Assembly: GCA_948474755.1 (NCBI GenBank)
Contig: CAOLHI010000424.1
Location: forward strand, 434,001 to 498,000
Source: Ctenosaura bakeri
Lineage: Eukaryota; Chordata; Lepidosauria; Squamata; Iguanidae
Direction of reading: 5' to 3'
DNA length: 64,000 nt
Made by a program: the position numbers and the translations under genes. Positions 39,301 to 53,500 of this stretch are shown one piece after another. Under the pieces are notes generated by a model. It did no database searches. It was not told the origin of the DNA and saw only the letters and a program-made list of their open reading frames with translations. How positions within the stretch are numbered: position 1 is the stretch's first letter; each line of letters starts with the position of its first letter.

Positions 39301-41539
39301 CAGGGGTATGGCTGCCTGAATCACTCAGGAAAAAGGAAGGAAAAAGAGAAGTAGGACAACCTTAACAGTCTTCCACAAACACATGCACATCTTCTGTTTT
39401 CTTTTGCTTTATTGGCTCCTGTCTAACTAACGCAACTCTTGACGCAGTCTTAAAAGCAACAACAAAAAGCCTGACCTCCTTTGCCTCTGGGTGGTTGCAG
39501 ACTGGCTCACAACACTCCAGGAAGGAGAGCACCTCACTGAGGCTTAGAGCATTGTCACCCTAACTTTCCACTGGACTCCCCTATATAGAACCACTCTACA
39601 GTCCAAGAACATTTATTCAGAAGTGACCTCCAATGGCCCCTTTCAGAAAGAGTAATAAAACCGCAAAGTCAGAATATACAAGCAGGCAAGTTTAAAAAAA
39701 AACACCAGTTTCAGATCCCTGTAGCTTTTACGGGCTTATTTGCAATGCTGACCTAAATGTCTGATGCAGTTTTTCTCCTGTTTTCAATAGAAGTAATAGA
39801 AAATCCAGGGCTTTGACATCACACTTTCCCTTCAGTAAGCAGAAAAAACTGTACAACAGTTGAAATTTCACAGCAAGCACACTAAGAAGTCATTATGGCT
39901 GGCCATTATGATGAAGAAATTACTTACTGGGAAACCAGCATGCCCTTGTTTGCCCTGCAAAAATAAAACAGGATAACTTCATTTCTATAGGAAATGATTG
40001 CAGAAAACATTATAAACACCAAGCACTGGAGATGATTTTAAGCTTCTGGAGTTTTATGTGCATCAAAGACACCAATGTTGATTTAAATGTAGCAGCAAAA
40101 AATTCAGAAAACATCCATGGGCATAAGTGGCCAGCTTTGCCACTGAATACAGCATCAGTTCCTGTGGAACATGGGTGAATCCACGTCCTGCTTTTAGACT
40201 TCCCACAAGCACAAGCATCTAGTTGGCCATCATAGGGACAGAATATTGCATTAGAAACATATTTGGTATGTTCCAACATTAGGGGTCCTCTTACATTCTT
40301 AAACTGTGTATTCTTGTCAAGCATCCTAATTGCATTATTAGGCACAAGGTACTACATCTACAGGCCTAAATCTTAGTGCTTAGTCCCAGAGTAGATCCAC
40401 CAAATCAGCTGCTGACTGGTGAGTCAACAGAAAGCTAAACTCTACTGATTCCATGAATCTACTTTGGTTGGGACTAACAACTAGGTTCAGACCATAGCAC
40501 TTTTAGACCTAGAAGGAACATTCATGGAAACTCTCATTTCTGTCTATTGGGGTGGAGAATCCTGATGTACTGGGTTCCATTACCCATCATGCCTGACTAT
40601 GGGCCATGTTACTTGAGGATGATGAGAGTCAGCGTTGAACAATAACTTGAAGACCAGCTATTTCCCACCTGTAGGATATAATTTCCTGTATGTGTCACAT
40701 ATTTAAAACAACCATAGGCCTGGGACAAGGATAAAGAACTCTCAAGTCTCTGCAGATAGCATGGGGTTCCCTCCAAGAAGCTTCCATTCAGCCTTTTAAA
40801 ATTTAAATATATTCCTCGTGCACCCTTGGTCAAGCTCTGAGTTCTGTTTTCCTACATGCATGTGTCCACTCATCTCTGGCACTAGAAATAGATTCCAAGG
40901 ACAAACCCTAACACGGTGAGATTGTGGGGGGATAATTATTATTTTATTTTTTATCCTTTAATTTTATACGTTTTATATTAGTGTTATTTTAATAGGATAG
41001 TTTATTTGTTTTTTAAAAATTCAAAATCACCACTGTTTCTTTGAGCTGCTCTTTCTTTTAATCTGATCTTTGAGCTGCCTTATCTCATACTGGGAGAATA
41101 AATCCAAATAAATAAAGTTCTTGCTCCAGCTTGGTTTCTGGAAGCTGTTGGTAAGAAATTATTGTCAGAATCAACTGTGTTCTTCTCTCTGCAAAGTTCC
41201 ACTGATGGGAGTTCTACATTATCCACTAGTTTACATTACAATCTCCCACATGGATATTTTTTTATTTTCTTGAAGTTTGTATTTAGCAGACATCCATTTC
41301 TAGAAGTCAGAATGAAGCAATGGAAAGAGATTACATTTTACTTACCTCTGGGCCTGGCAAAGAAGGTAAGGTTTTCTAAAAACAATAAAATTACATGTGT
41401 TTTTAAAAAAGGAACTTTTAAACAAATGAGAAGGCTCGGCAGCTTTAGCATGAAGAGTAAAATCTCACAAACTGGAAAATTCTCTCTGTGAAGGCTCAGC
41501 AGCATTAGCATGAAGAGTAAAATCTCGCAAACTGGAAAA

Positions 41540-41598
<59 letters not shown>

Positions 41599-44500
41599 TC
41601 TGCCTGCCTCCCTGCTTGCCTGAAACTACAAATAGATCAATATGAGAGTACTTTTATGGTGACTCTAATCAGAGCAACTTTTCCCAATCTTATGCCATCC
41701 ATCAATGTAAAACTACAAATCTCATCATCCCCAGCCAGCATGGCTAATTGCAATGTTGGCTGGAGATGGTGTGAGGTCACAGAGCTGGAGAAGGCTTGGT
41801 CAGAAATAGAAAGAAAGAAAGAAATCAGAGTCCCCTGAACAATTTCATGTGGCTTCTCATATCAGCTGGTATCTGGGATTCATGCAAAGAATGATAGATT
41901 ATATAAGGCCAGACCTGATGTACTTCAAAGGTATTTGTTTTCTTAAGCAAAAGTGCATCCTTAGGATCATTTACCATAGTCTAGTTATTGATGTAACAGG
42001 GTCTGAGCATCTTTGGACATTTAACACGTATCAGGATTTCTGTAAAGGCAAAGCCAGTTCCTGAAACAGTGACTCCGATCATTCTCATCCACCTTGAAAA
42101 GATAACATGGTTCTGGAAGAATAAGAGCAAAAGGTCCAAATTTTAAAAATGATCTAACTTAAATATGCTTACATCATCACTGGAGAGGTAGATGACTTGT
42201 CCTGGAAGACCAGGTGTCCCAGGAGGACCTGGAAGCCCTATTCCATCTCGGCCCGGTTCACCCTCAAAAGAAAAAGGAGAAAACATAGCTGAAAATTTTA
42301 GGGAATTCAGTTCCAAACCTGATAGTCTGTCCACCTTCTAACCAACTTGTATTCCTGTGGCACTGAGAAAAATGCAAAGGTAGAGCAGAACATCCTGGTT
42401 TTAAGAGAGTCATTGCAACACCACTGAATTACAGTAAGTCACATTACTCCCTTCATCTTTCCAGGATAAAAAGGATCAGCAATCAAACCAGGAGCAAATT
42501 TAACAGTAGTAATTCACTTTCCTGCCCAATAACTCTTCTCTCAATTTTCCCATTAAGAGGCTCTGGCATAGAGAAACTTCCTGATCCCAGATCATGATTT
42601 ATGCTGAACAATGGAGAAAGAGGCACACATATTTGGTAAAAAGGAGAGTTTGAGGAAACATGTTAGATTGCATATGTGCATAAGAACATGTTGTTCTAAA
42701 ATTCTGATGAACACAGCCTTTACAACCAACAAATTGTTTCCACAACTAAATCCCCCCACACAATCCCAGATATGCACAATGGATCATTTTTTCCTCAACT
42801 CTTGGGTGGTACTTACTTTAGCCCCTGGGTCCCCTCTGTCACCCTTTGGCCCCTAAAATGAGAAATAAGGGGAGACGAAAACATGTTTTTAAGGAAGGAC
42901 ACCATTTCACACAATGGAGAACTGTGTATAGTGAGGGAGTGTGTTGTCAGTGGCAACTAGTGTGGTCCAACAGTGTGGTCCAACAGAAGCTTGGATTTGG
43001 TTCCAGCAACCCTGGGCTGAATTCCCACCTGAGCCATAGACTTGTTGAGTGACATTCAATCTGCTCCTCATATACCAAATGAAGAAGAACAGTGTCAGTT
43101 TCTCTCATGGACAAAGGCAAATAATATGCACCTGACAAAGGCTATACATAATAGTGATAATCCCAAATATTTGAAATGTTTAGTTATTCACAGATGAGGA
43201 AAGCAATCCTATCACTTTGAGGCAACTGTGTAGGGGAAAGATCACATAAGAAGGATCAGAAGGGGACTTCAAAAGTTGTTTTCAGCAGGTTTGTGCTTTC
43301 TATGTATCCCTCACACATTCTTATTTCTAGGGTTATCTTAATTTTCCAGTTTCAAGGAGCAGAAACTTTTTGGGGAAAACAGGAGAATATCATTTTCTAT
43401 GAGCATGTCAGCAAGAGACTTTTTAAGACAGAACCTTGTTAGAGTTACTGCATTCAGGTTCATGCCCACCTGAGGTCCTGGGAAACCCTCTAATCCAGGA
43501 CGCCCATCCAGCCCTGGCAATCCAGGATCTCCCTGTAAATAAAAGAAGACAGTAACATGGAAATCTCAGCATTATCACAAATACCATTCAGCAACCCAAC
43601 CCAACTCCCATTAAAATGTTTTTCAAAAACACATGACACATGAATAAGACACTGATTCAAAAGGGAGACAATTGTTTCCACATACCCCATAGACTTTATG
43701 ACACAGGCTTACCTTCACTCCTGGAAGACCTGGTAGACCAGCATTGCCAGGATCTCCCTAAAATTTATCAATCAGTCAATAAGCATAAGGCCTATTTTAC
43801 TGCCTATATGAAAAATCTGACATTCCCCAACCCACCCACTCGGTCTATCTTCATTTCTATTCCTAATCCAAGGAGCATAGGTGGTGTACACAGGCTTGTA
43901 TCTTTTTGTGCTATCAACACACATCTGTGTCCTCTGGGTATGATATGTGACAACATTCACCATGATCTACACATAACACAAAATGCTCACTTGCATACCT
44001 GCTAGTATTTCCTAGATCTGTTAGAACAAGGTGCACCAAGCACTTGGCACTCTTATTTTGGAGCAAATATACATCTTTCATTGGAAAAGACATTACATTA
44101 GTCCAAGAATTTTATTTATTTATTGTTTGCTTGTTTGTTTGTTTGTTTGTTTGACAAAGACAGGTGTGAGTTTAAAGCCAGTCTTGCTCTACCATAGCCT
44201 TTGTCTACTCACATCTGACTCACGCAAAGTCTTGAGTGGCATAGCTGCATTATCCTAAGTTACACCAAGAGAATGCTTTGAGTTCATTGCTATAACAAGC
44301 CAGCACGACAAATCACTATACAGTACTAGTCCACGAGTGCTTTCTCCCTTTACTATCACCTTTTTCCCTGTGCGGTGAACTAAAATGTTTGGTCTGTTTG
44401 GGCAACTATTCTAACTTGAATAGGGGAAATATGACAAGCAAGTGCTATAAAACAGAGTCCAGATCAGACAAAGGGAGTGGGGACTTATTTGTAAGTATAG

Positions 44501-47500
44501 TTTTGGCTTAAAGCAAGCTAAGAAACATCCCAATTACCAACCAATCAGTTTAAACACAAAATCAAAGTAATACCTTACCTTGGGTCCTGGAAGCCCTGGT
44601 GGACCCTACACAAAGAAAACCAAACCTTTAACCAAAATTCATCAGATTTCATGAGCTATATGAGAACATGACTTTCTCAAAGCCATACTTATATGCATCT
44701 TGTGCCTATTTAGCATTGCTTAATAATTATGGCAGAACCAGGTACTGCTGTGCGAGATCCGGTATTCAGATCTTAAATATCAGGGTGCATAGAAAATATT
44801 TGTACCATTCAGAGGTAGCCTGACATTCTATTATGAAGTAATGTAGCCATCAGTGATACAGATACCTCAGCACTAGAAGACTTGTTTCTACAAGAGTAAT
44901 ACTAGCAGGGCAGAGTTTTGTAACTGGGAAGTGGCAACATTTAAAACTTTTAATATATACTCAATGAAAAAAACCTGCATGGTATATCTCTTGCAATAGA
45001 GAAAGTCAGGGTAGAATTTCCAAGGATGCACAAATTTCTTATGGCTGCATGTCTTTATTGGCAGAAATGACCAGCCTGGAATGGAGTGTTGAAAGAACAG
45101 GAGGGACACCATGAACATAAGAAAATGATTAAATAATTAAATCCCATGCATGTTTACTAGGAAATAAAGCTTACAATATTTTTTAATAATGCTTACTCCC
45201 AAATCCATGCTGTGCATGCATTCTGAAAAGGTGAAACAAAGAAATGAGGAATTTACCTGTGGTCCTTCTGGTCCACGTGCTCCAGGGACGGCAGAAACAA
45301 GCGGCAGACCTGAGCCTTCCATATCATCCTAAGTAATAGCAGATGGGACCAGTCAGTCAATAGGTTTACATCTTGTAGAATTTTTCATTGTATGCCTCTT
45401 TGTGAGGAATGAACTATGGCTTGCAAATGCTTTTGTAGATAAATATACTTTGAATATTAAAAAAAAATAATATGTGGCCCAGTTTGGACACACAGCTCCT
45501 GCCTTGTTAAATCATACTTTATCTGCTAAGAATGTTGCCCATCATTGTTTCCTCCCCTTCTCAGTGTTAACCTGGCTTAATTAAACCCAAGTTATTGATT
45601 ACAACTCAGATAAGGCACTGTGGTTTGGCATTACTTTACTAACCAAGAACTTCAAGCTTTAATTAATTAAATATGAATCCAAGAGCTGAGGAAGTAAGGA
45701 GGAGAGGGGAGGAGGAGAAAGGAGTATTCAGTCCCATCTCTCATTCTTGGCTGTTGGATCATGCTATGAATACATCAGAACAACTTTCACCATATTGGTG
45801 TTACAGCTCTTGTAAATTTAGAGAGACAAACCACTCATGTACCTTTTCTTGATGCTATCTCCTCCCAAATCCTGGTAGCTATCTCCCCTGTCCTTACCCC
45901 AAACTCCACCACATAGCCTATTTCTCTCCTCTGAGCCCTCCTTGTACTTCGAGTGGATATAGCAAATATATGATGCATCTCTCCCATTCTCAGACTGAAA
46001 CTTGATTGATTCCTTAGCCACCTCATGCTTCAAATATCAAAGCTTCTCTTTCCTTGCTATCCGTCATCCCAGCTCAGACCGTCAGCCCCTTCCCCAAAAC
46101 TCTGCTACCAAAACAGTTCACCATATCTGCTTCCTACTAGAACTGAACCAAATATTTTAGTTCAGCTTTGGAGGAGGGGGCTAGAAGGAAAAAGCAAAAA
46201 CACCCTCCAAAAAGGAAGGGAAGTGAACTTAACAGAAGGGAGCAACTGCCAGCATATCTTAGTTTACATGAAAAAGAAGACATTTGTTTATTTGTTGCTG
46301 TTGCTGTTTAACATTTAAAGAAGACCCCTACAAACACTCATGCTATCAGCCACTCAGCTGCATTTACTGACCCAGAATAACACTAGTCAAAATATATTAT
46401 AATTTGCAGAAGCATTCTTAGTTAAAAAGTGACTCTCCCCATATAATTTCCCCTTCTATTAAATATTATAAAGTTGAAGGAGGAATGGATACATTACTCT
46501 GGTCAAATTCTGCTTTTTTAACTATAAAACACACCACAGTTCTACCTCTTCTTATGGTCTTATCTTGATACCTCAGTTTATCTCCATCTTTGCTACTCCA
46601 GTATCTCTGCTTGCCAACAACGGAAGCTCTCTCTCTCTCTTTCTTCCTTTTTCCCTTTTAAGCCTGGAACCACCTTCCCAGAACATTTCCGCACGACACT
46701 CTTATAGTGTGATGATTCCACTTTCAACCTCCTATGGAATCCTGGGGTTTGCAGTTCTGGGAGAGGCTGGCCAGCCTCTCCCAAAACTGCAAACCCCAGG
46801 ATCCCATAGGAGGTTGAAAGTGGAATCATCGCACTATAAGAGTGTCGTGCGGAAATGGCCCCAGATTGCCTCTATGATGCCATCCTCTTACTTCCTTCAA
46901 AACCCTCCTTCTCTTTCAGCTAACCACTCAGTTCTCATTTGCTAGTTAATAATCAAGTCTCAGCAAGAAGGCTGAGGAAGAACAGCAGACAAATTTCCTC
47001 TTGCTTATCTCTCTCTCTCCTCTCTGTTGCCTTCCTCTGTGTTGAATTATAAATTGTAAACTTTTGTTTGTGTAAAGCATCACAGACATCCACGACATCA
47101 CCACCACCACCACCACCACCACCACCACCACCACCACTGATAACACTGGACTGATATTTTTATCAGCATCTTGCACATCTGGGTCTAGGTCCAACCACGA
47201 CATATCAAACATGGTACTTCTCTTGTACTCACAAATCCAGGCACAAAGCCTGGGCCAGGAGGACCAGGGGGACCAGGCTGTCCACGGGGACCCATGGGCC
47301 CAGGAAGACCTGCCAAGCCAGTTTCACCAGGAGCTCCCGGTAGTCCTGCATCTCCTTTACTTCCCTGAAAGTAAATAAGCAAGAGTGTGATTAGAGTAGG
47401 GAGCACAGAACATGAGGTGAGTAAAGAAAAACAAAATCAGATCTAAGCAGATCAAGATTTCAAAACAAAGCTCAAGGAAATGCAAGCCAGCAAGACCACT

Positions 47501-50500
47501 GTCTTCTACTCACAGACAGTACCAACCTGAGCATGGTGAATACATAAGCATATCATAAATGTATGTATTTGTAGCCACACAGAGAGACATACAAGAAGCT
47601 AAGCAATGTAATCTTTAGCAATACAAAATTTGATGTAGTCTTCAGAGAACAAAATGCTACAGTGCTGTATCACTCATCCCATGCATTAAGCTTATTTGTC
47701 TGAACACTTCGGAATGGCATCTGCTGCTTATCTACATTCTGTAGTCTGAGGCTCAAACTGGCCAAATGTGTGAAGCATTTTAGAGAAGTGTGCACAACAG
47801 AACAGAATAATTATGCAAGGTTGTACAAAACTGAGCAATAACCTAGGCTACCTATCTTGAATTTTGAAGTTTTCAGATCTATTTGGTGTATATAAATCTA
47901 TGCACCAACACAACTAAGAACCTCAGTCAGTGTATCGAGTGTACTCAGAGAACTCAATCAGCAGGCTAATCTTTGCACTGTTTCCTACCAGTGGCCTTCT
48001 ACACCACAGAATGCTAGCCTTTGGACAAATAAGCATCTTGCGTAAGGAAGCCTAGAGGGGATATGTGGGGACAGCATGATTCAATCCAGAAACCTAACAA
48101 CAGACATTGGTGTCAAGATTGTTCCAAAAGTCTTTGCACTTCATTCTCAGAATGTGTGAACTAAAGAAAGAACGTCAACTATGACCTATGATAGCACAGC
48201 TTACAGAAGATGCAAACTGCTTTCACCAGAGATATGATATTAGGTTCCAAGAAACCAATAAAAATACAAAAGCCATTCTCATCTGAAATTATACTGCATG
48301 CTGCACATTAATCAATAATGAAAAAAAAACTTTTGATAAAAGTAAAATCTGAATTTTCCCCACTCTCTTCTAAGAATACCATGTTAATAAAATGAATAGA
48401 CTGGAATCTTCACATTTAACCAGTCATGTTGAGAATTAGAACTGCTACTCACAAATAGACCAGATCCAATAAAAATGCTTTCAAAACACTCAGAACTGCA
48501 GGCAGCAATGGAAGATGCAGGTTGTGGTGAATGTTTCTCCAGACCAGGGATGGAGAACCTATTGCTCCTCAGATGTTAAATTATAGCTCCCATCATTCCT
48601 GACCATTAGCTGTGCTAACTAGGGATAATGGCAGCTGAATTCCAAGCACATTTGGGAGCTTATGGGTTTCCTTGCCCTGCTCTTGACTACCACAGTAATT
48701 CCACAAGCCATTCAACATGCCAGGGCTCACTCCACTTCTGTTGTTATTGTTATTATGCCTCCATATACATACACCAAGTATATTATTTCACACACAAAAA
48801 CAAGTGCAGAGATGTTACCTCAGTTCCCAGTTTTCCCCTAAATGGGGCTGAGTAGTAATAAGAAAGTAGCTGTATGACATCAGGAGGAATAGGAAGCAGA
48901 GTATTCTGGTTAGATAGGAAAAAGTGAATGAAGACAGGAAGGCTAAGAAGCAGGAAAAGGAAGAAAGTCCTAATGCTTTGGGGTGGAAAACCATGGTAGT
49001 CTCTCTTTCTGTCTCTTTGCACTGTTATGACTTTAGCAGAGATGTGAAACTCATTGCTCTTAAAATGTTGTGCGACTAAACTTGCACCAATTCTAACCAG
49101 AATAGGCAACACTGAGAGATTATAGGAGGGTTTTTTTTCCTTACAAGGAGCTTCCATATGATTTCCCATCCCACCATACAATCTGAAGTAGTATACTTCA
49201 CTCTACTACTGCAGGTCTCTGCCACTTAATTCTGCTGCACATATAAGACCAGGTCCCATTTCAAACATAAAAGAATGCCTGAAGCCTGGAAAGTGGTGTG
49301 CATTGTCCATACCACCAATGGTCCCTGTGAGCATCTGCCCCAACGCCTTCATTTCCTGATCATACTGTCCTTCAGATAACCTGGACCTGAGCCATATAGG
49401 GCTTTATAGGTCATGACCAGCACTTTAATTGTGCCCAGAAACAGACCAACAGCCAGTGGAGCTGGCCGCACTCATGCGAGTTATATGCTCCCTGCAGCCA
49501 GCCTTAGTTTTTTGGACCAACTGAAGCTTCCAAACATTCTCCAAAGAGCATTCCATGTGGAGTTTTGCAGTAACCAAAAAGTTGAACATGATTGAGATGA
49601 TCCACACAACTAAGAAACCTGATCATGTGGAACTTTTTACTCACATTCAGGATACTATGAACAGAACCCTCTATTCATACCATATTCAGTCTATATGGTA
49701 AGATCAGAGATTGAAGGTCCTGGGATAAACAGAGAAGAGCAATTGCGGGAAACATACAGCCTGGACAGCTCCATCCCTGTCCCCTGCTTTTCAGCCTTCA
49801 CATGTTCTCCTGAATGCCAGAAGAGGGCATTCAAACACAATCAAGCTCAAAACACTGAAAGTTGCAACTTCTATTACAGTGTCACAGTAAGTCTTCATAG
49901 GGTTGAAATGCTAACTCTGCTATATCTGTGCTTGCAATAGTCATTTGCCTACATTTTTATGTGGATGCACAAATAGTACCCACATTTGTTGAGTACAGGG
50001 AGCAATAATGAAGTGATACCTGATACTGAAGATTCTATGCAAGAAACTTTGATTGTGAATCTAGAACAGTATTTTCAGAAGTGGAAGTCCAGCTGATTCT
50101 TTCTACATAATAGAATGTACATAACTCTAGCATCTAGGTATGGAAAAGGAAAGATATAGAGGAGAGAAAGGGCTGTCTAGAAGACCTGAAGAGGTTCTCC
50201 CTCAATAACCCAGGTTTTTCTGGACTCTCAAATAGCAACAGCATTTACATAGAGCGTAGGTACATGTACATACCTATATGTATCTATAAACATGTAAAGA
50301 AGAACACAGAAGCCGGAAGTTTCATACAGGAGTAGGCAAAGTACAGCCACCAAATTGGACTACATCTCCTGTCGGATGCAGCAGGCCAATCAATGGAGAA
50401 AAATGCTGGGAGCTGCAGTATAGCAATGTCTGGAGGGCTGTACTTTGCTCAGTCTTGCTTTACCAACAGCATACCTGATGGAGGAGTGACTGAAAATTAT

Positions 50501-53500
50501 GACTGCCAAAATGTAGATTAAAAAAGAAATGTAGCCAGGGATAAAGGGTGCCAACCAGACTAGATGGGGACATTTAATGTGACACTTGATGGTATCTGTA
50601 CTTCTGGGTATTTTAAAGAAATATTCATCCTACTTCCCCACCTGTGTTTGCTCAAGCAGAGTGTTTCTGCAAAGAAAGTTTCAGCCCTGGCAAACAGCTA
50701 GGGAGATGATGGATGATTGCAGCTATAATATCATTTACTAACAATGTCACTTTTTTTTTTTGGTGGTATTAAATGCACAACAGCACAGTCATGCATTGTC
50801 ATTTATATCAACAAAAGTAGTCATGATTTCTGGCATATATCTTCAACAGAGAGGGTAGAGGGAATAGTTTGTATTTTTTTTCTAAAGTTAGCAACAGATT
50901 CAAAGAACCTCAGTTTTTATTCACTCTGAAACCAGACCAAGCTCTGCTTCATGGCTAATTATTTTTATTTTTTCTATAAAAATATGAATTAACTGCAAGG
51001 TACAGAATGTGAGGGTCTGCCTTATCTGGGAAAACAGTCTTGGGTACAGCATGAAAAACATTTGACAGCTGGCTGGAGGACTCTGGGAGATGTAATAAAG
51101 AAAAATGTTTCAAGGCTCTGTTCTTGGGGCACCCTTATACTACAAATTTGAACTGAATCAGTCTTATTTACATGTCATGGTCACCTCAAAAGAAGATCAG
51201 GGGACTGGATTCCTTTCACGTAGATCTGGAGTGAGCCACTCCAGCCCTCCATATGTTACTGAATTATAGCTTTCAATAATCATTCACAATTGGCTAGGCT
51301 GCCTAGGGATAGTGGAAGTTGCAAGCCAAAAAAACACTTGGAGGTCCAGTACTTCCTATGCCTTTTCTAAAGGTTCTAGGGCAGCACTACTTGTACTGAT
51401 GATTCATGGACCAGCACAGGTCTATGAGCTGTTGGCTGCCAGTCTGCAGTGATTTTTCAGGAAATTAATCAAATAGGTCAGTAATACCATGGTACTGGTC
51501 TCTGGCAGAACAGAGAAAACCCTGCCTGTCTGCCACATTGAGTAGTTTAAGAAGCACTGCTCTAGGTACCTCTAATACAATATTCTCAATGCCACAAAAC
51601 AACAACCTCCAGTGTCCTTTGGGGGAGATGTTACTCTGAAATGAGCTTCCAAGTGATATTTCCCCCAAATAACCCTGTGTAATATCATACACTCTCAGCC
51701 CACAATAGATTGCCATAAGTTGGAAATGACTTGAAGGCATACAATAACAATATTTGAAATGCATTTTAAATAACAGCAGTTTATAGTTATTGTATAGAAG
51801 TGCTCTGCAGAAAAAATAATAATTAAAAATAAATCATAGACTGCCCAAGGGTTAACTGCACAGTAAAAAGCCTCACACTGTATATTGTCACCAACTTAAA
51901 ATCAGACAATGGTACTATAACAGTTTCTGCAGAAAGTTAAAAACATTACCTTAGGTCCAGGTGCTCCTGGGAGGCCTAGTTCACCTGGTTCACCCTGGAA
52001 ACAGAAAAGAGGGGAACTCAGGGGTTTGGGGTTTTGATTTTGATGCTGAAATAGTTTTTCACAAGCTCAGTACTGGACAGGTGCAGGGTGGCATTGCATG
52101 GTGTCCCTTGTGAGCTCACTACTGTCATTCAGTAAAAAGAACTGGTACGAGAGAGAGAGATATACCTTTGCTCCTTTCAACCCTGGCTGTCCAAAGATTC
52201 CATCCCTTCCTGGAGGACCAGGGGGGCCCTGGAAAACATCAGAAAAGGAAAGTGAAGAAGTCTTTTTGAGACTGCCAACAAACTAGATTTCATCCATCAG
52301 ATGGGGAATGACCCATTGCCTCTGCCCCCGCATGGCAACTAAGCTTTTGCAAAACACTTGGTGTCAATAGGAGGGGTTTTTAAAAGCATAATGCCCATGC
52401 AGGAGGAAGGATTTCTTTAAGGGAGTACCTTGGGAAAGAGGGTTTTTTTTAAAAAGTAATAATCTCTGATCCTAATACCCCCCTCCCCCGTGTGACTAGG
52501 CTTTTAAACAGTTCCCACTGGCACCAATGGGAGCTTTTTACAAAAGGCTAAATTGGTGGGGCAAGAGAGGAAATGACAATGGAGAGATGTGGGTCAGTAC
52601 AGAAGAAAGTAAGGGAACGGGGGCACTGAGAATGAATGTCCTTATAAAAAAGAGAGAGGGGGAAGGATGTGGGGTGATTATAATTCTTACAAGAGAATAT
52701 TTTGTGGTATACTCTGGTTCCTGAAAGATTCCTCCCAGAGAAATTCAGTCCTTGATGGAAAAAAATTTTCTAGCCCTGTGTTCAAAACAAGCCCTTTCCT
52801 TATTTTTTTTAATGCTAACCTTTGAGCAGAACTATCACCCTTTCCACACGGGGGTTAAAAAACGGTGTAGAGCGACCTCTGACGGAGGTCGTCTTCACCG
52901 TAAAGTGGATTAGGGCAGACTACTTTTGCGTAGTTCCACACCCCAATCCACGCTAGGGCGACCAGAAGTGGCGCCGCCGTGTGCTTTTTAAAAACCACTT
53001 TTCATTAGGTTTTTAAAAAGCACAGGGCATGCAGCCCCGTGCAGCCATGTGCAGCCCCGTCGCAGCGCCCGGTGTAGATTTGCAGGTGCGCACAAGGGCG
53101 CGCCTGTAGACCTGTCAGGGGGCGGGCTTCCGGCTGGCGAGCTTCTCCGGTTGGTGGAGAGCCTCCGCCAGCCGCAAGCCACCATTCTGGGCGCCGCAGG
53201 ACGCCGCGGGACGCCGACGAGTGTGGAGCAGCGAAAACATGCTGCTCCACATGGCGACGGACTTATCCAGTTTCAGGTAAGCTCCGTTTTAGCGTGTTTT
53301 TGCCCATTTCTTCCTCCGCCTATGGAAAGGGACTATGTCCTATAAGTTTATACAGCATGACAGCTGCTGTCTCAAAGAATCAGTTTGACAGAGATAATTT
53401 TTCAGTCAAAACCAGAGAAAGATAAATAGTTCAAGCATGGAGAGGAGCAGGTAAAGAAACTGTGTATGTATACATGTGTAGGAACACACACACATATTCA

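Larger units (their letters stand above)
41376..42172 (-). other. COL18A1 intron 18
   Basis: Holds the 60-bp duplication, a CA repeat and a palindromic-family copy at 41665-41775. Confidence 0.75.
45329..47232 (-). other. COL18A1 intron 12
   Basis: Contains the near-perfect 174-bp palindrome (46684-46857) and a (CCA)n run (47101-47137). The rest shows nothing. Confidence 0.75.
47365..51949 (-). other. COL18A1 intron 11 (4.6 kb, largest in the window)
   Basis: Contains palindromic-family copies at 48545-48660, 50325-50455 and 51225-51350, an unclassified repeat at 49240-49640, and a SINE tail near 51640-51755. No gene or exon seen. Confidence 0.7.

Noticed and set aside
46946..47212. Poly-Val reading frame from the (CCA)n run
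   Set aside because: Microsatellite translation; no homology or splice support.
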